From Eurosta solidaginis (Eukaryota > Arthropoda > Insecta > Diptera > Tephritidae), in the NCBI RefSeq assembly GCF_040869045.1, contig NC_090319.1:48084779-48148778 (forward strand): 64,000 bases of DNA, in the 5' to 3' direction. The position numbers were made by a program, and so were the translations under genes. The notes under the pieces are model-generated. The model had not been told where the DNA came from. It did no database searches and worked only from the letters and a program-made list of their open reading frames with translations. Shown piece after piece: positions 21,742 to 33,426 of the stretch (position 1 is the first letter of the stretch; each line of letters opens with the position of its first letter).

Positions 21742-24655
21742 CAACGTCAACCATCAGTTCGTATCGTCACCGACACACATAGGTAGATTTTACGAATTTA
21801 TGCGGCCAAAATTGAAAATTTTAAAATTGGTGCAAATACAAAATCCAAACCCGCTCTAAGTTTATAATAGACCGGACCATAATAAACCGGTCTTCTCGGC
21901 TTTTGTAGACAACCGGGGTGCCCCTGCCGCTAGTCGAAACTTATTATTCTCCCACTTTTTCGATTTTTTTATTTTTTACGTATTTTAAGTAACCCATTTG
22001 TAAACGTCAATATTTTTACTTTAAGACAGTTATGAAAGTAAACAACAGGGGTTCGAGTGTTTCAGGTAAATATCATTATTTGTTGAAGAAATCGTCAACC
22101 TAGCATAATAAAAGACCCACCATTTTGAAGCTTTTAAGCATATTGCGTTTTCTTGAAAAAATATTGTTCATTTTTTAATTCAAAAGCGTTTTAGTTATAT
22201 TATCGCCTCCGATCGTCTAAACATTTTTATGCATTTTAATAGTGGGTAGTCTTTTCTTATGGTTCTGATGAAAATCAGCTGCGGACAGGTGCGGCTGGGG
22301 TAAAAAAAGATACATGGGAAAAATGTCCAAACAAATTTTTTTTCATTTTCATCGAAGATTCTTCTGGTTTATCTGGAAAAAAATTCGTTACCCGTCAATT
22401 TCTCTACGGAAAAATGCAAAACCAGAAATTATCAACAATGGATGAAAAATTGGCCTATTTTTAAAATTACCTGCTTTCATCTTATGGTGACGCAGAGGAA
22501 AATATAAAACAACTAAAGGTAAATATTAATCACTTCAAGACTGCCATGAGGGAAAAATGGTCTGAAGCACATAGAAAAGAAGACAGATTCATAAAACTAA
22601 ACCAGTCATGGCTTAGTGGGACATTTGAAATCTCTATCCAAGACCAAAATTGTCCCGGGCGCCCTTCAAGATCATTTATAGAGTCAAGTGAGAGAAGCGA
22701 GCGTCGCAAAACTGAAGTGATTCGCTCGGCCGTAGACGATTCCACTTTAATTCATGCTGCTCAGTGAACGTGGAGAGCTAAGGGACTTCGAAACGCATCC
22801 GAAATCCTTAAGGAAATCACAAAATCACCAACAATAGCACAGAAGAACAAAAATGCCTACAAGTCATCAAGTAAGCTCGGTAAACCCAACATGTTAACGC
22901 CTCAAGAAGCGTTGGCGATGTTTATAGAGGCCGACCTTACACGACAGCAATACGAAATCATACACGAAACAAATAACTCACTTTATCCATGCTACGACAA
23001 ATTATTAGATACCAAAAAAAATGCTATCCGCCTGAACAACTCATAAGAGTGACGAGTCTGTATGCAGAAAGCAGTTTGCAAAGTCTTATTGACATAACTC
23101 TTATGCGCCTTTCAATGTACTTAGAGGAAGTACTTGTACCTATTGGCGAAGAGCATAGAAAAATTTTAATTATTATTAACAAATGGGGATGTGATGGCTC
23201 CCAACAAGTCAGATATAAACAAAAGTTTGAAAATCCTGCCGACTCGGATGCCAATATATTTTTGAGCACATTTGTTCCTTTACAAATATATTATGGAAAA
23301 ATAAAAAAACAGTTATTTGGGAGAATCATTCTCCATCATCCCCTCGGTTTTGTCGGCCGATAAGATTCAGATTTTTGAAAGAAAACTATGATGTGACCAA
23401 AGAAGAAATCAAATACATGGAAGAATCGGTAAAAAATTTGACTCCTACCAAAATCGAAATAAATGGAAATAAGTTTACCTACAAGCACATTTTCAAGATT
23501 ACTATGATTGATGGCAAGGTTTGTAATGCTGCAACGGACATTAAGTCTACCAATCAATGCTTTATTTGTAAAGCCACATCATAAGACTTTAACGACCTAA
23601 GCCAAAAATATGATGTTAAATCTGAAACTTTGGACTTCGGAATATCTGTGCTGCATGCCGGAATCAGAATTTTTGAGAGTCTTTTGCACTTGGCCTATAA
23701 ATTAAAAGTTAAAAAATATAGACAGAGAAGAACCGCTGAAGAAAAAGACTTGGAAGTGGCCGCTAAAAAAAATCCAAGACAGATTTAAAAATGAGACCGG
23801 GTTACCCATTGACATGCCCAATCCCAACTACGGTAATACAAATGATGGAAACACCAGCCGTAGATTTTTTGAGAACCCCCAATTGGCTTCCGATATAACT
23901 GGTGTGAACTTCGATTTAATTTACAAACTGAAAATAATTTTAGAAACTATTTCCAGTGGATACATTATTGACGTTAAGAAATATGATGAGTATGCCCTGG
24001 ATACCGCCAAATTATATGCAAAGCATTATTCTTGGCACCCGATGACTCCTACTCCGCACAAAATGCTCATACATGGTGCTGCAATAATAGAAAATGCACT
24101 TCTTCCAATAGGCCAGTTGTCGGAGGAGGCTCAAGAAGCTCAAAACAAGCACTTTCGCAAGCACCGAGAAGATTACGCAAGAAAATTTTTCCGCGAGCAG
24201 TGTAACCGCGACATATATAATAGACTATTATTGAGCTTTGATCCTCTCATTAGCAATGTAAGTACAAGACAAAGAAGGAAAAAGAAAGTGTCTAGTCGCA
24301 TTCCCCGGAATCTTTAGATATGCTTTTAGACACTTAACCTGACTCCGCTTTATCAGAACCCTCGGACAATGAGGATCTGGACTAATGAATAACAATAATC
24401 TTTAAAATAAATTATAAATATTTAAAACTATAACAGGAAGTTAATTTTTATTAGCATTTAGAATTTCGCTACTATTTTATTGATCGCAACTGTACATAAT
24501 AAGGTATTTTCTTTAATAAATATTTAAAATTTTAACAGAGAGTTGATTTTTATTACCAATTATGTCATTTAGAATAGTTCTAGCAGTTAAAATAATTTTG
24601 GCAGCCCTTAAAATCTATCTATGTGCGACATCACATCGTATCGACATCAACGTCA
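21742..24655 (+). mobile_element. DNA transposon encoding a RAG1/Transib-like protein
   Basis: A 2.9-kb unit. Both ends carry a related inverted sequence: CACATAGGTAGATTTTA at 21776-21792 and, inverted, the match around 24609-24626. Similar outer parts extend to TCAACGTCA near 21740 and the corresponding CAACGTCACG near 24648. Inside lies one plus-strand gene remnant. The inverted ends are diverged, so this is an old copy; the precise termini are uncertain. Confidence 0.6.
22500..24317 (+). pseudogene. RAG1/Transib-like transposase remnant
   Basis: Plus-strand blocks in order: SEAHRKEDRFIKLNQSWLSG (22560), LTPQEALAMFIEADLTRQQY (22895), then KCYPPEQLIRVTSLYAESSL (23022). Next is NKWGCDGSQQVRYKQKF (23180), aligning with the first catalytic-Asp region of RAG1 (CDG). 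TMIDGKVCNAATD, with a CxxC nearby (23500-23575), fits the second-Asp/zinc region. The last open frame, 23814-24317, has TSRRFFENPQLASDITG, HPMTPTPHKMLIHGAAIIEN and SEEAQEAQNKHFRKHREDYA, matching the RAG1 block that holds the catalytic Glu. Frameshifts separate the blocks. Family known: DDE recombinases that cut at RSS-like ends. The assignment rests on motif resemblance and order. Confidence 0.6.
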
Positions 24656-24689
24656 CGTCCATGCGAACACAACGAGCCATCGGATTATT

Positions 24690-25020
24690 TTTGGTTTCAT
24701 AATGGCTTATTATCAACGTGTTAAAGATATGTCATCGAGTTTGTATTGAAGTTTTTCGGTATCTGTTACAAAACAAACCGATGATTCATCGAGAGCAAAG
24801 AGATAACTTGTTGAAAACAAATTTATAGCTTTTTGATAACCAATCCATAGCCTTTGATAATTTATCGCTAATTTTTGGATGAACAATCGAAATCTTTTAG
24901 ATAAAAAATCGACACTTTTCAATAACAAATCAATAATACGCCGACTAGAATACTGGACTGGTAACACACTGATAAAAAATCGGTAACATTTCTATAAAAA
25001 CTCGAAAGCTTTTTGCTCAA
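24690..25020. repeat. degenerate CGATA-rich array 3
   Basis: Short copy of the repeat at 3661-4875, again opening with a TTTTTCGGTATC/ACAAACCGATG head and continuing with units such as AACAAATCAATAA and CAATCGAAATC. It directly abuts the transposon end. Confidence 0.65.
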
Positions 25021-25292
25021 GGAACCAAACTGTTTCTTCTGCTTCAGTGAAAGTCCTTCAAAAAAATTATTTCAATACTTTAATTGTTTAGCTCAAAAGA
25101 AATAATTGAATACGCACTTTTATTTTACAATATTGAAAATCAAAAGTAAGTCAGGACTTTTATTTTTTAAGGGACAATAAAAGTACGGCTTTATATCTAT
25201 GAAAAGTCTCATCCGAAGTCAAAGTTTTCTTTTTTCATACAGAATATTTCTTATTCGAACAGGAAGCGATATATTCAGGGCGATATTACTAT

Positions 25293-27026
25293 AAACAAAT
25301 AAGGAAGACTAAGTTCGGTTGTAACCGAACATTACATACTCAGCTGAGAGCTTAGCTGCGTTGGTTTCCTACATGGCTTATAAGTGGTTTTTAATTCCAT
25401 TTACCATACGTTTGGGAAATATCGACCAAATTGTAGACCAAGGGTGACGTTTCTTGGAATGATTTTCCTTCATCCTTTGCCAAATAAGGGAAAATCACAA
25501 TGTAGGAAAATAAACCTAGAGTAACACTGGAATGTGCTTGTATGACATGGGTGTCAAATGAAAGGTATTAAAGAGTATTATAAAAGGGAGTGGGCCTTAG
25601 TTCTATAGGTGGACGCATTTTTGAGATATCGCCACAATAGGAGTGATTCTATAATGAGTTTGTACGATATGGGTATCTAATTAAAAGTATTAATGAGGGT
25701 TTAAGAAGGGTGTGGCCCTTAGCTGTATATGTGAAGGCGTTTTCGAGATATCGACCAAAGTGGTGGACCAGGGCGACCCAGAACATAATCTGTCGGGTAC
25801 CGCTAATTTATTTATATATGCAATACCACGAAAATTATTCCGGCCATGATTCCAAGGGCTTTTGATTTCGCCCTGCAGAACTTTATCATTTTCTTCTACT
25901 TAATATGATACATTGGTGTCCCACCCATTTTAGAAAGCTTTTTCCAAAGTTATATTTTACGTCAAAAAAACAATCCGATTATTATATTTCATCCCTTTTT
26001 CGTATTTGGTATAGAATTATGGCTTCTTTTCATTTTTCGAAATTTTCGATATCGAAAAAGTGGGCGTGGTCATAATCGGATTTCGCCTATTTTTATTACC
26101 AAGATAAAGGGAGTACAGATAAGACCGTGAACTAAGTTTAGCAGAGATATATCGCTTTTTGCTTAAGTTATCATGTTAACGGCCGAGCGGGAGGACAGAC
26201 GGTCGACTGTGTATAAAAACGGAGCGTTGATTCAACCGATTTCGCCCACAGAAATCAGTTACCGTCATAGAGGCTATGCCCTTACCCTTACCAAAAAGTA
26301 ATCTAGACAAATTAAATGAAAAAGGGGTGAGCCACGCCCATTTTGAAATTTTCTTTTATTTTTGTATATTGTTGCACCATATCATTACTGGAGTTGAATC
26401 TTGACATAATTTACTTATATACTTTAAAGATATAAACTTTTTTGTTAAAATTTGACTTTAAAATTTTTTTCTTTTAAGTACGCGTGTCCGCATCCGCTTT
26501 TGCTAATTTTTATTTAGAGCACATATGGTAATAGAATTAACGTTCCTGCAAAATTTCGTCATAATATCTTCAACGACTGCCAAATTACAGCATGCAAAAC
26601 TTTGAAACTACCTTCTTTTAAAAGTGGGCGATGCCGCGCCTATTGTCCAAAATTTTACTAATTCTCTATTCTGTGCAATAAGGTCAACCCACCCGCGAAG
26701 TTTCTTTAGCCGTCTTTGGTAATGAATTATCCCACTTTTTCAGTTTTTCGAAATTTTCGGGCCCGATTTCGTTTATTTTAAATAGCGATCTGAGATGAGT
26801 ACCCAGGAACTTACATACCAAATTTCATTAAGATACCTCAAAATTTAGTCAAGTTATTGTATTTAGGGACAGACGCACGGACGGACATGGCTAAATGAAT
26901 TTCTTTTTCGCCCAGATCATTTTTATATATAGAAGTCTATATCTATCTCGATTAGTTTATGCCGTTACGGGGTACCGGTATGCGAACAAAATTAATATAC
27001 TCTGTGAGCTCTGCTCAGCTGAGTAA
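25293..27026 (-). mobile_element. D element, copy D1
   Basis: Non-autonomous repeat seen five times in this window. On the minus strand one end begins TACTCAGCTGAGCAGAGCTC; the other end carries AGCTCTCAGCTGAGTATG followed by GGTTACAACCGAACTTAG and AAGTAAGG-type sequence, so the ends are imperfect inverted repeats. The inside has a GACGGACGGACG tract (about 26875), copies of GTGGGCGTGG and the palindrome TTTTCGATATCGAAAA, and a few units of a 130-bp tandem repeat at the low-coordinate end. No protein is encoded. About 1.73 kb. Confidence 0.8.
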
Positions 27027-27325
27027 AAATGTATAAGTAAAGAACTATGAGGTTGCAGGTTTAAAATCGATATATTATCGAAAATTTATTGGTAAAAAAT
27101 TGAATTCCTTTGGATGAGCCGTTCCTGGGTTACGTCGGGATTTTAATTCGGTCCTTTAAAAGTCCCGATATAACTTTTATTTTATAATTAGCTTTCACCT
27201 AGGACAATATTTTGAACCGGACTTTTTCGACTAAAAAAAAACACTGTTAGAATGGGATTTTGTTTTGTTGTAGATTAGATTAAAAATAAAGGTAATACGC
27301 GTATAAAATATACTAAATTCATGTA
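27027..27325. other. unassigned, with a few CGATA words
   Basis: Between D1 and a SINE. Around 27065 AATCGATATATTATCGAAAA resembles the CGATA arrays; otherwise nothing is recognised. Confidence 0.4.
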
Positions 27326-27592
27326 CGGCGTGATAACCTCCGAAGAGATTTTAGGGCGACCTTCTCAACCCGTCGTGCTCCTTTTTTTAAATTTTCCTAA
27401 AAATTGGTGTGACGGTACCTATTTGTTTTATGCTGACTCTGAGCGGCATCTGACTTAGAAAAATTTTCTTCTGATTGAAACAACTTGTTTCCAAAATTTT
27501 GATGTTGGTTTGCCCGAGCCGTGAACCCGGGATCTTCGATGTGATAGGCGGAGCACACTATCATCACACCACGGCGGCCACCACACGTCGAC
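27326..27592 (-). mobile_element. tRNA-derived SINE, old copy (S3)
   Basis: Diverged minus-strand copy with an internal deletion relative to the other copies. Head A box and a B box (GGGTTCACGGC, minus strand near 27515) are still visible. No target duplication is visible. The oldest-looking copy. Confidence 0.8.
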
Positions 27593-27934
27593 ACACCCAT
27601 AACACGTCGATTAAAAACCGATAACTCAAATAGCACTACCAAATTGACGTGCTTCATTTGAAAAGGAATAAGGACTTCCATTCCACTCTGGATTGGTTCG
27701 GTGTTTACTCAGCCTTTGATGAAACCCAACTCACGAGCTTATTGGTATAGACTTGAGTAAGCAACAGAGCTTGGATGTATACATTTCAATTACGCTTACT
27801 GTAATTGTAGTCCTAACCTTTAAACAGTAACGATTACAATAATTGTAATAATGCACTTTTCAAATTACGAAGAAAGTAACTTTAAGTTTTACGATTACGA
27901 CAACTATAAAAAGTTTACAATAACTGTAATTTTC
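27593..27934. other. unassigned AT-rich sequence
   Basis: Contains loosely repeated GTAATTGTA/TACAATTAC words near 27790-27930. No gene. Confidence 0.4.
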
Positions 27935-28276
27935 TTGTACTATAATAAGAAAATTAATAAATGTAAGGCGCGGTATCCTCCGAAGAGTTCTAAAGCCGAG
28001 CTTCTCTTTCAATTTACGTCGTGCTACTCTTGATTTTCCCTACAAATTAGCCGGACGGGAGCTACATGTTTTATGCCGACTCCTAACGGCATCTGCAAGG
28101 CAGATAAGTTTTCATTGAGAGCTGTTCATGGAAGAAATACACCGGGAGCGCTTGCCAAACACTGCCGAGGGGCGACTCCGCTTAGACAAATTTTCTTCTA
28201 ATTGGTGTGAACCCAGGGCATACGGTGTGGTAGGCGGAGCACGCTACCATCACACCACGGTGGTTGTACTATAATA
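27935..28276 (-). mobile_element. tRNA-derived SINE with target-site duplication (copy S4)
   Basis: Minus-strand copy lacking about 40 bp between the head and body. The 13-bp duplication TTGTACTATAATA at 27935-27947 and 28264-28276 is perfect. Confidence 0.9.
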
Positions 28277-28283
28277 GCGTTAG

Positions 28284-28462
28284 CAATGCCGTCTAAGGAA
28301 GGTCATAATAAAATGTTCCCGAGATGGCCGGGCCTGTACCTTAATGGTGATTGTTAGAGGAACGTACCATATCGATATCCGGCAAAGGACCATCAATATT
28401 GACAGTATCCTCCAAAACCTTCTGGGAGTGTCTTCATCGCTACAACAGTAACAACAACAAGG
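28284..28462 (+). mobile_element. family T 3'-tail fragment
   Basis: Carries CCCGAGATGGCCGGGCCTGT, the ACCTTAATGGTG signature, GGAACGTACC, GGCAAAGGACCATCAA and a CAACAGTAACAACAACAA tail, as in the other T copies. 5'-truncated. Confidence 0.75.
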
Positions 28463-28972
28463 AAAACTGCTTCTTATCAATGGTTTTGGAATCAAGATTA
28501 TTTGTATGCAAAAAGAAAACGATACCAAAGATATAATCTTAACCAAACATTTATCTAGCAATAAAGTATGTTAAATAAAATAAAACCAACAAAATGCTGA
28601 CCAAATTTACAACCACATAACAAATTATACATAAATGAGTAAAAGGGTATTTATTTAGTAAACAAAAATCTTATTTAATTTAACCCAATTGAAAACAAGC
28701 AAATTTGTTTAAACTACTTTTAATGTACGCTCATTCATTTACAGTGCAAATTCTTAATACCATTGTTTCTACGAATTAATCAAGCCACCCTCCCCTGTGT
28801 GTATTTTGTTGAAGCTGAGCAAAAGAAATAAGTTAAAATTTTTACATTTAATTTTCTGGTGAGGGCAAAGCGTTGAGCTCCTTACCTTGAATGCAAATCA
28901 ACGCTAATTAATTGTCACTTTTTTCCAAACAACGACAATGCGGACGTGACAGCGAAAAACGAACAAAAAAGA
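28463..28972. other. unassigned sequence
   Basis: AT-rich; no coding frame or known repeat seen. Confidence 0.4.
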
Positions 28973-29035
28973 AAAAACAGTATTATGTTGAAAACAACAA
29001 CAATAAGTATATAGAATTGATACGATGCGAACAAC
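28973..29035 (+). repeat. 63-bp direct repeat, left copy, flanking D2
   Basis: Identical over 63 bases to 30133-30195 and similar for about ten more. The pair exactly brackets the D2 element. At this length it is much longer than a normal target-site duplication. Confidence 0.95.
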
Positions 29036-30132
29036 GAACAAAAAAGAAACAAGTAAGGAAGGCTAAGTTCGGGTGTAACCGAACATTACATACCCAGTTG
29101 AGAGCTGTGGAGACAAAGTAAGGGAAATCACCATATTGTAAAAGGAACCTAGGGTAACCCTGGAATGTGTTTGTATGACATGTGTATCAAATGGAAGGTA
29201 TTAAAGAGTATTTTAAGAGGGAGTGGGCCATAGTTCTATAGATGGACGCCATTTAGAGATATCGCCATAAAGGTGGATCAGGGGTGAATCTAGAATGTGT
29301 TTGTACGATATGGGTATCAAATGAAAGGCGTGTTAATGAGTATTTTAAAAGGGAGTGGGCTTTAGTTCTATAGGTGGACGCATTTTCGAGATATCCGCCA
29401 AAATGTGGACCAGGGTGACCCAGAACATCATCTCTCTGGTAATACGAATTCATTTATATATGTAATACTACGAGCAGTATTCCTGCCAAGATTCCAAGGG
29501 CTTTTGATTTCACCCTGCAGAACTTTATCATTTTCTTCTACTTAATACGGTAGGTGTAACACCCATTTTACAATATTTTTTCTAAGGTTATATTTTGCTT
29601 CAATAAAACAATCCAATTACCATGTTTCATCTCTTTTTCCGTATTTGGAATATAATTATGGCTTTTTTTTTTTCATTTTTCGTAATTTTCGATATCGAAA
29701 AAGTGGGCGTGGTCATGGTCGGATTGGGGTAGGGAGGGAGGGAATGGCCTGAAGGTTTAATGTGGCCACATAAATCGTTCCCGAGTTGGTCGGGCTAGCA
29801 CCTTAATGGTGCTATGATACCGGAGCGTACCGGATTTGTATCCGGCAAAGGACCATCACATCGATAACACTCCCCAAAGCCTTCGGGGAGCAACCTTATC
29901 GCTCCAACAACCTACATACCAAATTTCATCAAGATACCTCAAAATTTACTCAAGTTATCGTGTTTACGGGCGGACGGACGGACGTACGGACATGGCTAAA
30001 TGAATTTCCTTTTTCGCCCAGATTATTTTGATATATAGAAGTCTATATCTATCTCGATAAGTTTATGCCGTTACGGATTACCGTTATGCGAACAAAGTTA
30101 ATATACTCTGTGAGCTCTGCTCAACTGAGTAT
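29036..30132 (-). mobile_element. D element, copy D2, with internal replacement
   Basis: Both D ends are present (AAGTTCGGGTGTAACCGAAC near 29065 and GCTCTGCTCAACTGAGTATA at 30114-30133). Compared with D1, about 740 bp of the middle is missing. In its place lies a 185-bp family T tail at 29727-29911. Two to three 130-bp units remain between 29160 and 29450. Confidence 0.8.
29727..29911 (+). mobile_element. family T 3'-tail inside D2
   Basis: Best preserved T tail: GGGCTAGCACCTTAATGGTG, CGGAGCGTACCGGATTTGTA, GGCAAAGGACCATCACATCG, AACACTCCCCAAAGCC, ending CTCCAACAAC. It joins D sequence on both sides, so it inserted into D2 with loss of D sequence. Confidence 0.85.
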
Positions 30133-30195
30133 AAAAACAGTATTATGTTGAAAACAACAACAATAAGTATATAGAATTGATACGATGCGAACAAC
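30133..30195 (+). repeat. 63-bp direct repeat, right copy, flanking D2
   Basis: Perfect copy of 28973-29035. Confidence 0.95.
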
Positions 30196-30599
30196 AACAA
30201 AAAAAAAAACAACATGGAACAAAATAACAACTAAATTGCTGCATTTTGCAAGAAGATAAATGCATCCGCAACATTGTAAGTAGTCTCTCCCAACAGACAC
30301 ATACAAACACACATTGTTACATGTATACTCGTATAATAAAGGGTGATTTTGGTTTTAGAAGAATTGTGAAAATGTGAACATAATCCATGCAAAGCTGAAA
30401 ATTATTACAACAATAGTGTAGGTTGTTGATATTGATTATGACCACATTTCTGAACAGATAGTTTTTGCTTGCTTGTCACAAACCTGGACCGCCCTAGGAA
30501 ACAACTGCTTGATCTAGCCCCACCTCTAAGATAGTTAAGAAAATGCGTTTTTAAGCTTTAGGGTAAGATCCGGCAACTGCCGACACAGCCATTTGTTCC
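30196..30599. other. unassigned sequence
   Basis: No gene or recurring repeat recognised. Confidence 0.4.
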
Positions 30600-30782
30600 A
30601 AAAAACCTAAGCAGACCCTTGGCAAAGGCCACACAAAATCGCTAATGTGGAACCTGTGCCTCTAACACAAGTCTTCTTATGAAACTCCATTCTTTAAACT
30701 ACTAGTTTCCTTGGACTCCCATAAGAGAACTTTGATAACAATTTGGAGCTTTCTTTACACAACAGCAACAACTACATTTCTT
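30600..30782 (+). mobile_element. old Jockey-clade LINE 3' end
   Basis: Diverged relative of 150-315: TGTGGAACCTGTGCCTCTAA, then CCTTGGACTCCCATAAGAGA and a CAACAGCAACAAC tail. No open frame remains. Confidence 0.6.
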
Positions 30783-31307
30783 GATCGCATTTATATTGCT
30801 TTTAAAAAATTTCAGCTAAATTTGTAACTTCTTTTAGTATTAAAAGCAAACCATAATGGGCTGGTGAACCTAAAACCCGGCATTTAAAGGGCATAATGCG
30901 ATAAGATTGCTGAATGGCGGGAGTGGAACTGGCCCTATGAAGATCGGGCCAATTTGATTCATACCCATAAGCAAAGAAGTTCAATAGCGTGGCTTAAAAA
31001 TTATGTTCAACAGATTTTTTCCTCGTTTTTCACTGCATTGAGCCCAAAAAAAACCAAAGTGGCAACTAATTCTTCGAAAATCATTACCTAAATTTATAAA
31101 AGTGGTTATATGTCAGTCTCGCTAAATATTAAAAAAAAAACGGCTTGACCTATTTCAATAATTTCTTCCTGTTTCGTTCGTTATAGTTCACGGATGTTCA
31201 CGAAAAAAAAAAATTTTTAAATTTGCTGTGTCACTCCCCCTTACAAGAAAAGACTTAAATTGGTGCAATTACTTGAAGTATGTATTCAATACCTGTCACA
31301 GAAATCC
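30783..31307. other. unassigned sequence
   Basis: AT-rich; nothing recognised. Confidence 0.4.
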
Positions 31308-31460
31308 CATATGAGTCGTTTATTTTGAAAGCGGTTTAAGTCCATTTTTTCTTATATTGAGATATTTAAGGGTTTGTTGTTGAATTGATTCAAAAATATT
31401 GTTAAGTAATATTAATTTTTGTATGGCTTTTTGACCTTAAACATGTTAGAATATATAACG

Positions 31461-32236
31461 TAACTAGAAGACCCGGCAGACGTTGTTCTGCCCTAACTTT
31501 GGCCTATCTGCATACATTTTAATAAGCTTTTTATGTCTAACTCCGTCTTCCCCCCCCCCCCCCCCCCCCCTTCTTCACGTTTTCCTAATCCTTTTATTCA
31601 CTACACCATCCGCCGTTTTCGCTTCATCTAGCTCCATCTTCGTCTCATTCTATCTCTTTCTCAATCTCCTTCTCTAAATTTCTTCTCATTCTACTGTGTC
31701 CCTTACTTCATGTCCCAGAGGATGGTATGTATTTTATTCCAGTCCCACTCGGAGTCTCAGTCCCAGTCCCACTCCGAGCCTCAGTCCTAGTCCGTTTCTG
31801 GATAATATATTTAAAAATATGTCATAGTACCTCTAAAGCGGGCCCCCTCAGAAACGCCGGGGCTAATCTCCCCTCCCCCCTCCCACCTTCTCGACGGGCC
31901 TAGTGATGTGCTATACTTTATATCATTCTCTATAATATTTTTTATTGATAAGCACGTTGTTTAATTAAACACCAACTAATTACACGGAAGTATATCCACA
32001 CCAGCTGAAAATGTGAGTGCCGGTGCGTAAACGTAAAATTTTATTATTACATGTAAACAAATAAATAAAGTTGTAATAAAATACTATTGCGATTATAAAC
32101 TGAGGTGTAACTTATCCTATATTTCAAGTTCGACCGAACTACACACGGAGTGCAAACCAAATTCAAAGTCGGTTCAGTAGTTTAGGATTCCATCGCGGTT
32201 AAACATAGTGACAAGTGATTTTTATATATTAAGATA
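31461..32236. mobile_element. probable non-autonomous repeat with C/T-rich core
   Basis: One end reads AAGACCCGGCAGACGTTGTT. The other reads GGTTCAGTAGTTTAGGATTC, then CATCGCGGTTAAACATAGTG and TATATATTAAGAT. This pair of ends recurs in many insect genomes around short non-coding repeats. Between them are a poly-C run (31551-31570) and a pyrimidine-rich stretch. No coding capacity; class unresolved. Confidence 0.4.
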
Positions 32237-32389
32237 TGTTTTGTAAACTTTAGTATAAAAATAAGCTGTGTTTCGGAAACTAAAATGAACTTAAACCACT
32301 TTCAAAATTAATAAAATGACTTTTTTGTTTGTGAAAAGGAATAAGTCAACTTATATTTAAAAAATTAAATAAAATATCTTTGATGTAGA

Positions 32390-32673
32390 TGAATGTAATA
32401 AAAATAAATAAAAAATAAATGTAAGGCGCGATAACCTCCGAAGAGATCTAAGGCCGAGCTTCTCTTCCAATTTGCGTCGTGCTCCTCTTGATTTTCCCTA
32501 CAAATTGGCCGGACGGGACCTACATGCTTTATGCCGACTCCGAACGGCAGATGAGTTTTCACTGAGAGAAATACACCCGGAGCGCTTGCCAAACACTGCC
32601 GAGGGGCGACCCCGCTTAGAAAAATTGTCTTCTAATTGAAAAACCTTATTTCTAAAATTTTGTGAATGTAATA
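32390..32673 (-). mobile_element. 5'-truncated tRNA-derived SINE (copy S5)
   Basis: Minus-strand copy lacking the whole tRNA head but with the full body and 3' end. The 11-bp duplication TGAATGTAATA at 32390-32400 and 32663-32673 is perfect. The truncation therefore happened during retroposition, as for LINEs. Confidence 0.9.
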
Positions 32674-32789
32674 GCTTTAAAATAAATAGGGAAGTTTTCA
32701 AGTAAGATACAGATTTTTATTTATGAAATTAAAAAAATATTTTTAAAATAAATATTAATTCATTTATTAAAAAATTTTATTTACATTCA

Positions 32790-33125
32790 TTTATTTTTTA
32801 AGGATAATATTGAAGATTTTCCATATTATTTTTCCTCGTTTAAATTATGTGTGAGGTTCTTAAAATATTCATGGTGCATAAGTTGTTTATACCTTAGTAA
32901 CTCCATCATATTCTTATACTTAGGAGTTGAAATGGGACGTACATTTTTTTATAATGGTGTTAATTTTATTTTGTTTAAGTTCCTTGGTCTTCCCCGACAA
33001 GGAAATAAATCAAGTATTTTTAAATCTTTATCCACTTCCATAGATTTTTTATAAAGCATTTTGTAGGGTGATTTTTTATAAATCGCATCCAACGTATCCT
33101 TAGCCAACTTACAGGTTCGCCACTA
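32790..33125 (-). pseudogene. unidentified transposon protein fragment
   Basis: Minus strand from 33125 reads WRTCKLAKDTLDAIYKKSPY, then KSMEVDKDLKILDLFPCRGR, then RPISTPKYKNMMELLRYKQL and HHEYFKNL, with one or two stops. Composition and the absence of low-complexity bias suggest real former coding sequence, probably of the element whose inverted repeats enclose it. I cannot name the family. Confidence 0.4.
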
Positions 33126-33426
33126 GATTTTTTTAGTCTTTTATGAATTGCTTCTTACAGATAATATTTAATAATAATAAATTTTAAATAAATATTAAAT
33201 AATAAGTTTTATTTCAGTGGACTTAAGCCAGTTTCAAAATAATATTTTTTTGGATTTTATTGGCTAAGTAATTTTCAAGTCCCCAAAATCATAGCGATTT
33301 TAATGATACTAGACTTAAATTGTTTATAAAAAAATATTATATAGGATTGTGGTTATTGTTATCATTAACTGCAATTAAAAAAAAAATGGACTTAAACCAC
33401 TTTCAAAATAAACGACTCATATATAC

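Larger units (their letters stand above)
31308..33423. mobile_element. element with about 43-bp terminal inverted repeats, carrying nested insertions
   Basis: 31309-31351 (ATATGAGTCGTTTATTTTGA then AAGCGGTTTAAGTCC) is the reverse complement, with about one mismatch, of 33381-33423. Partial internal copies of the same word occur at 32285-32325 and 33213-33250. Inside lie another repeat (31461-32236), a SINE (32390-32673) and a minus-strand coding remnant (32790-33125). This suggests a DNA transposon later used as an insertion site. Confidence 0.6.
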
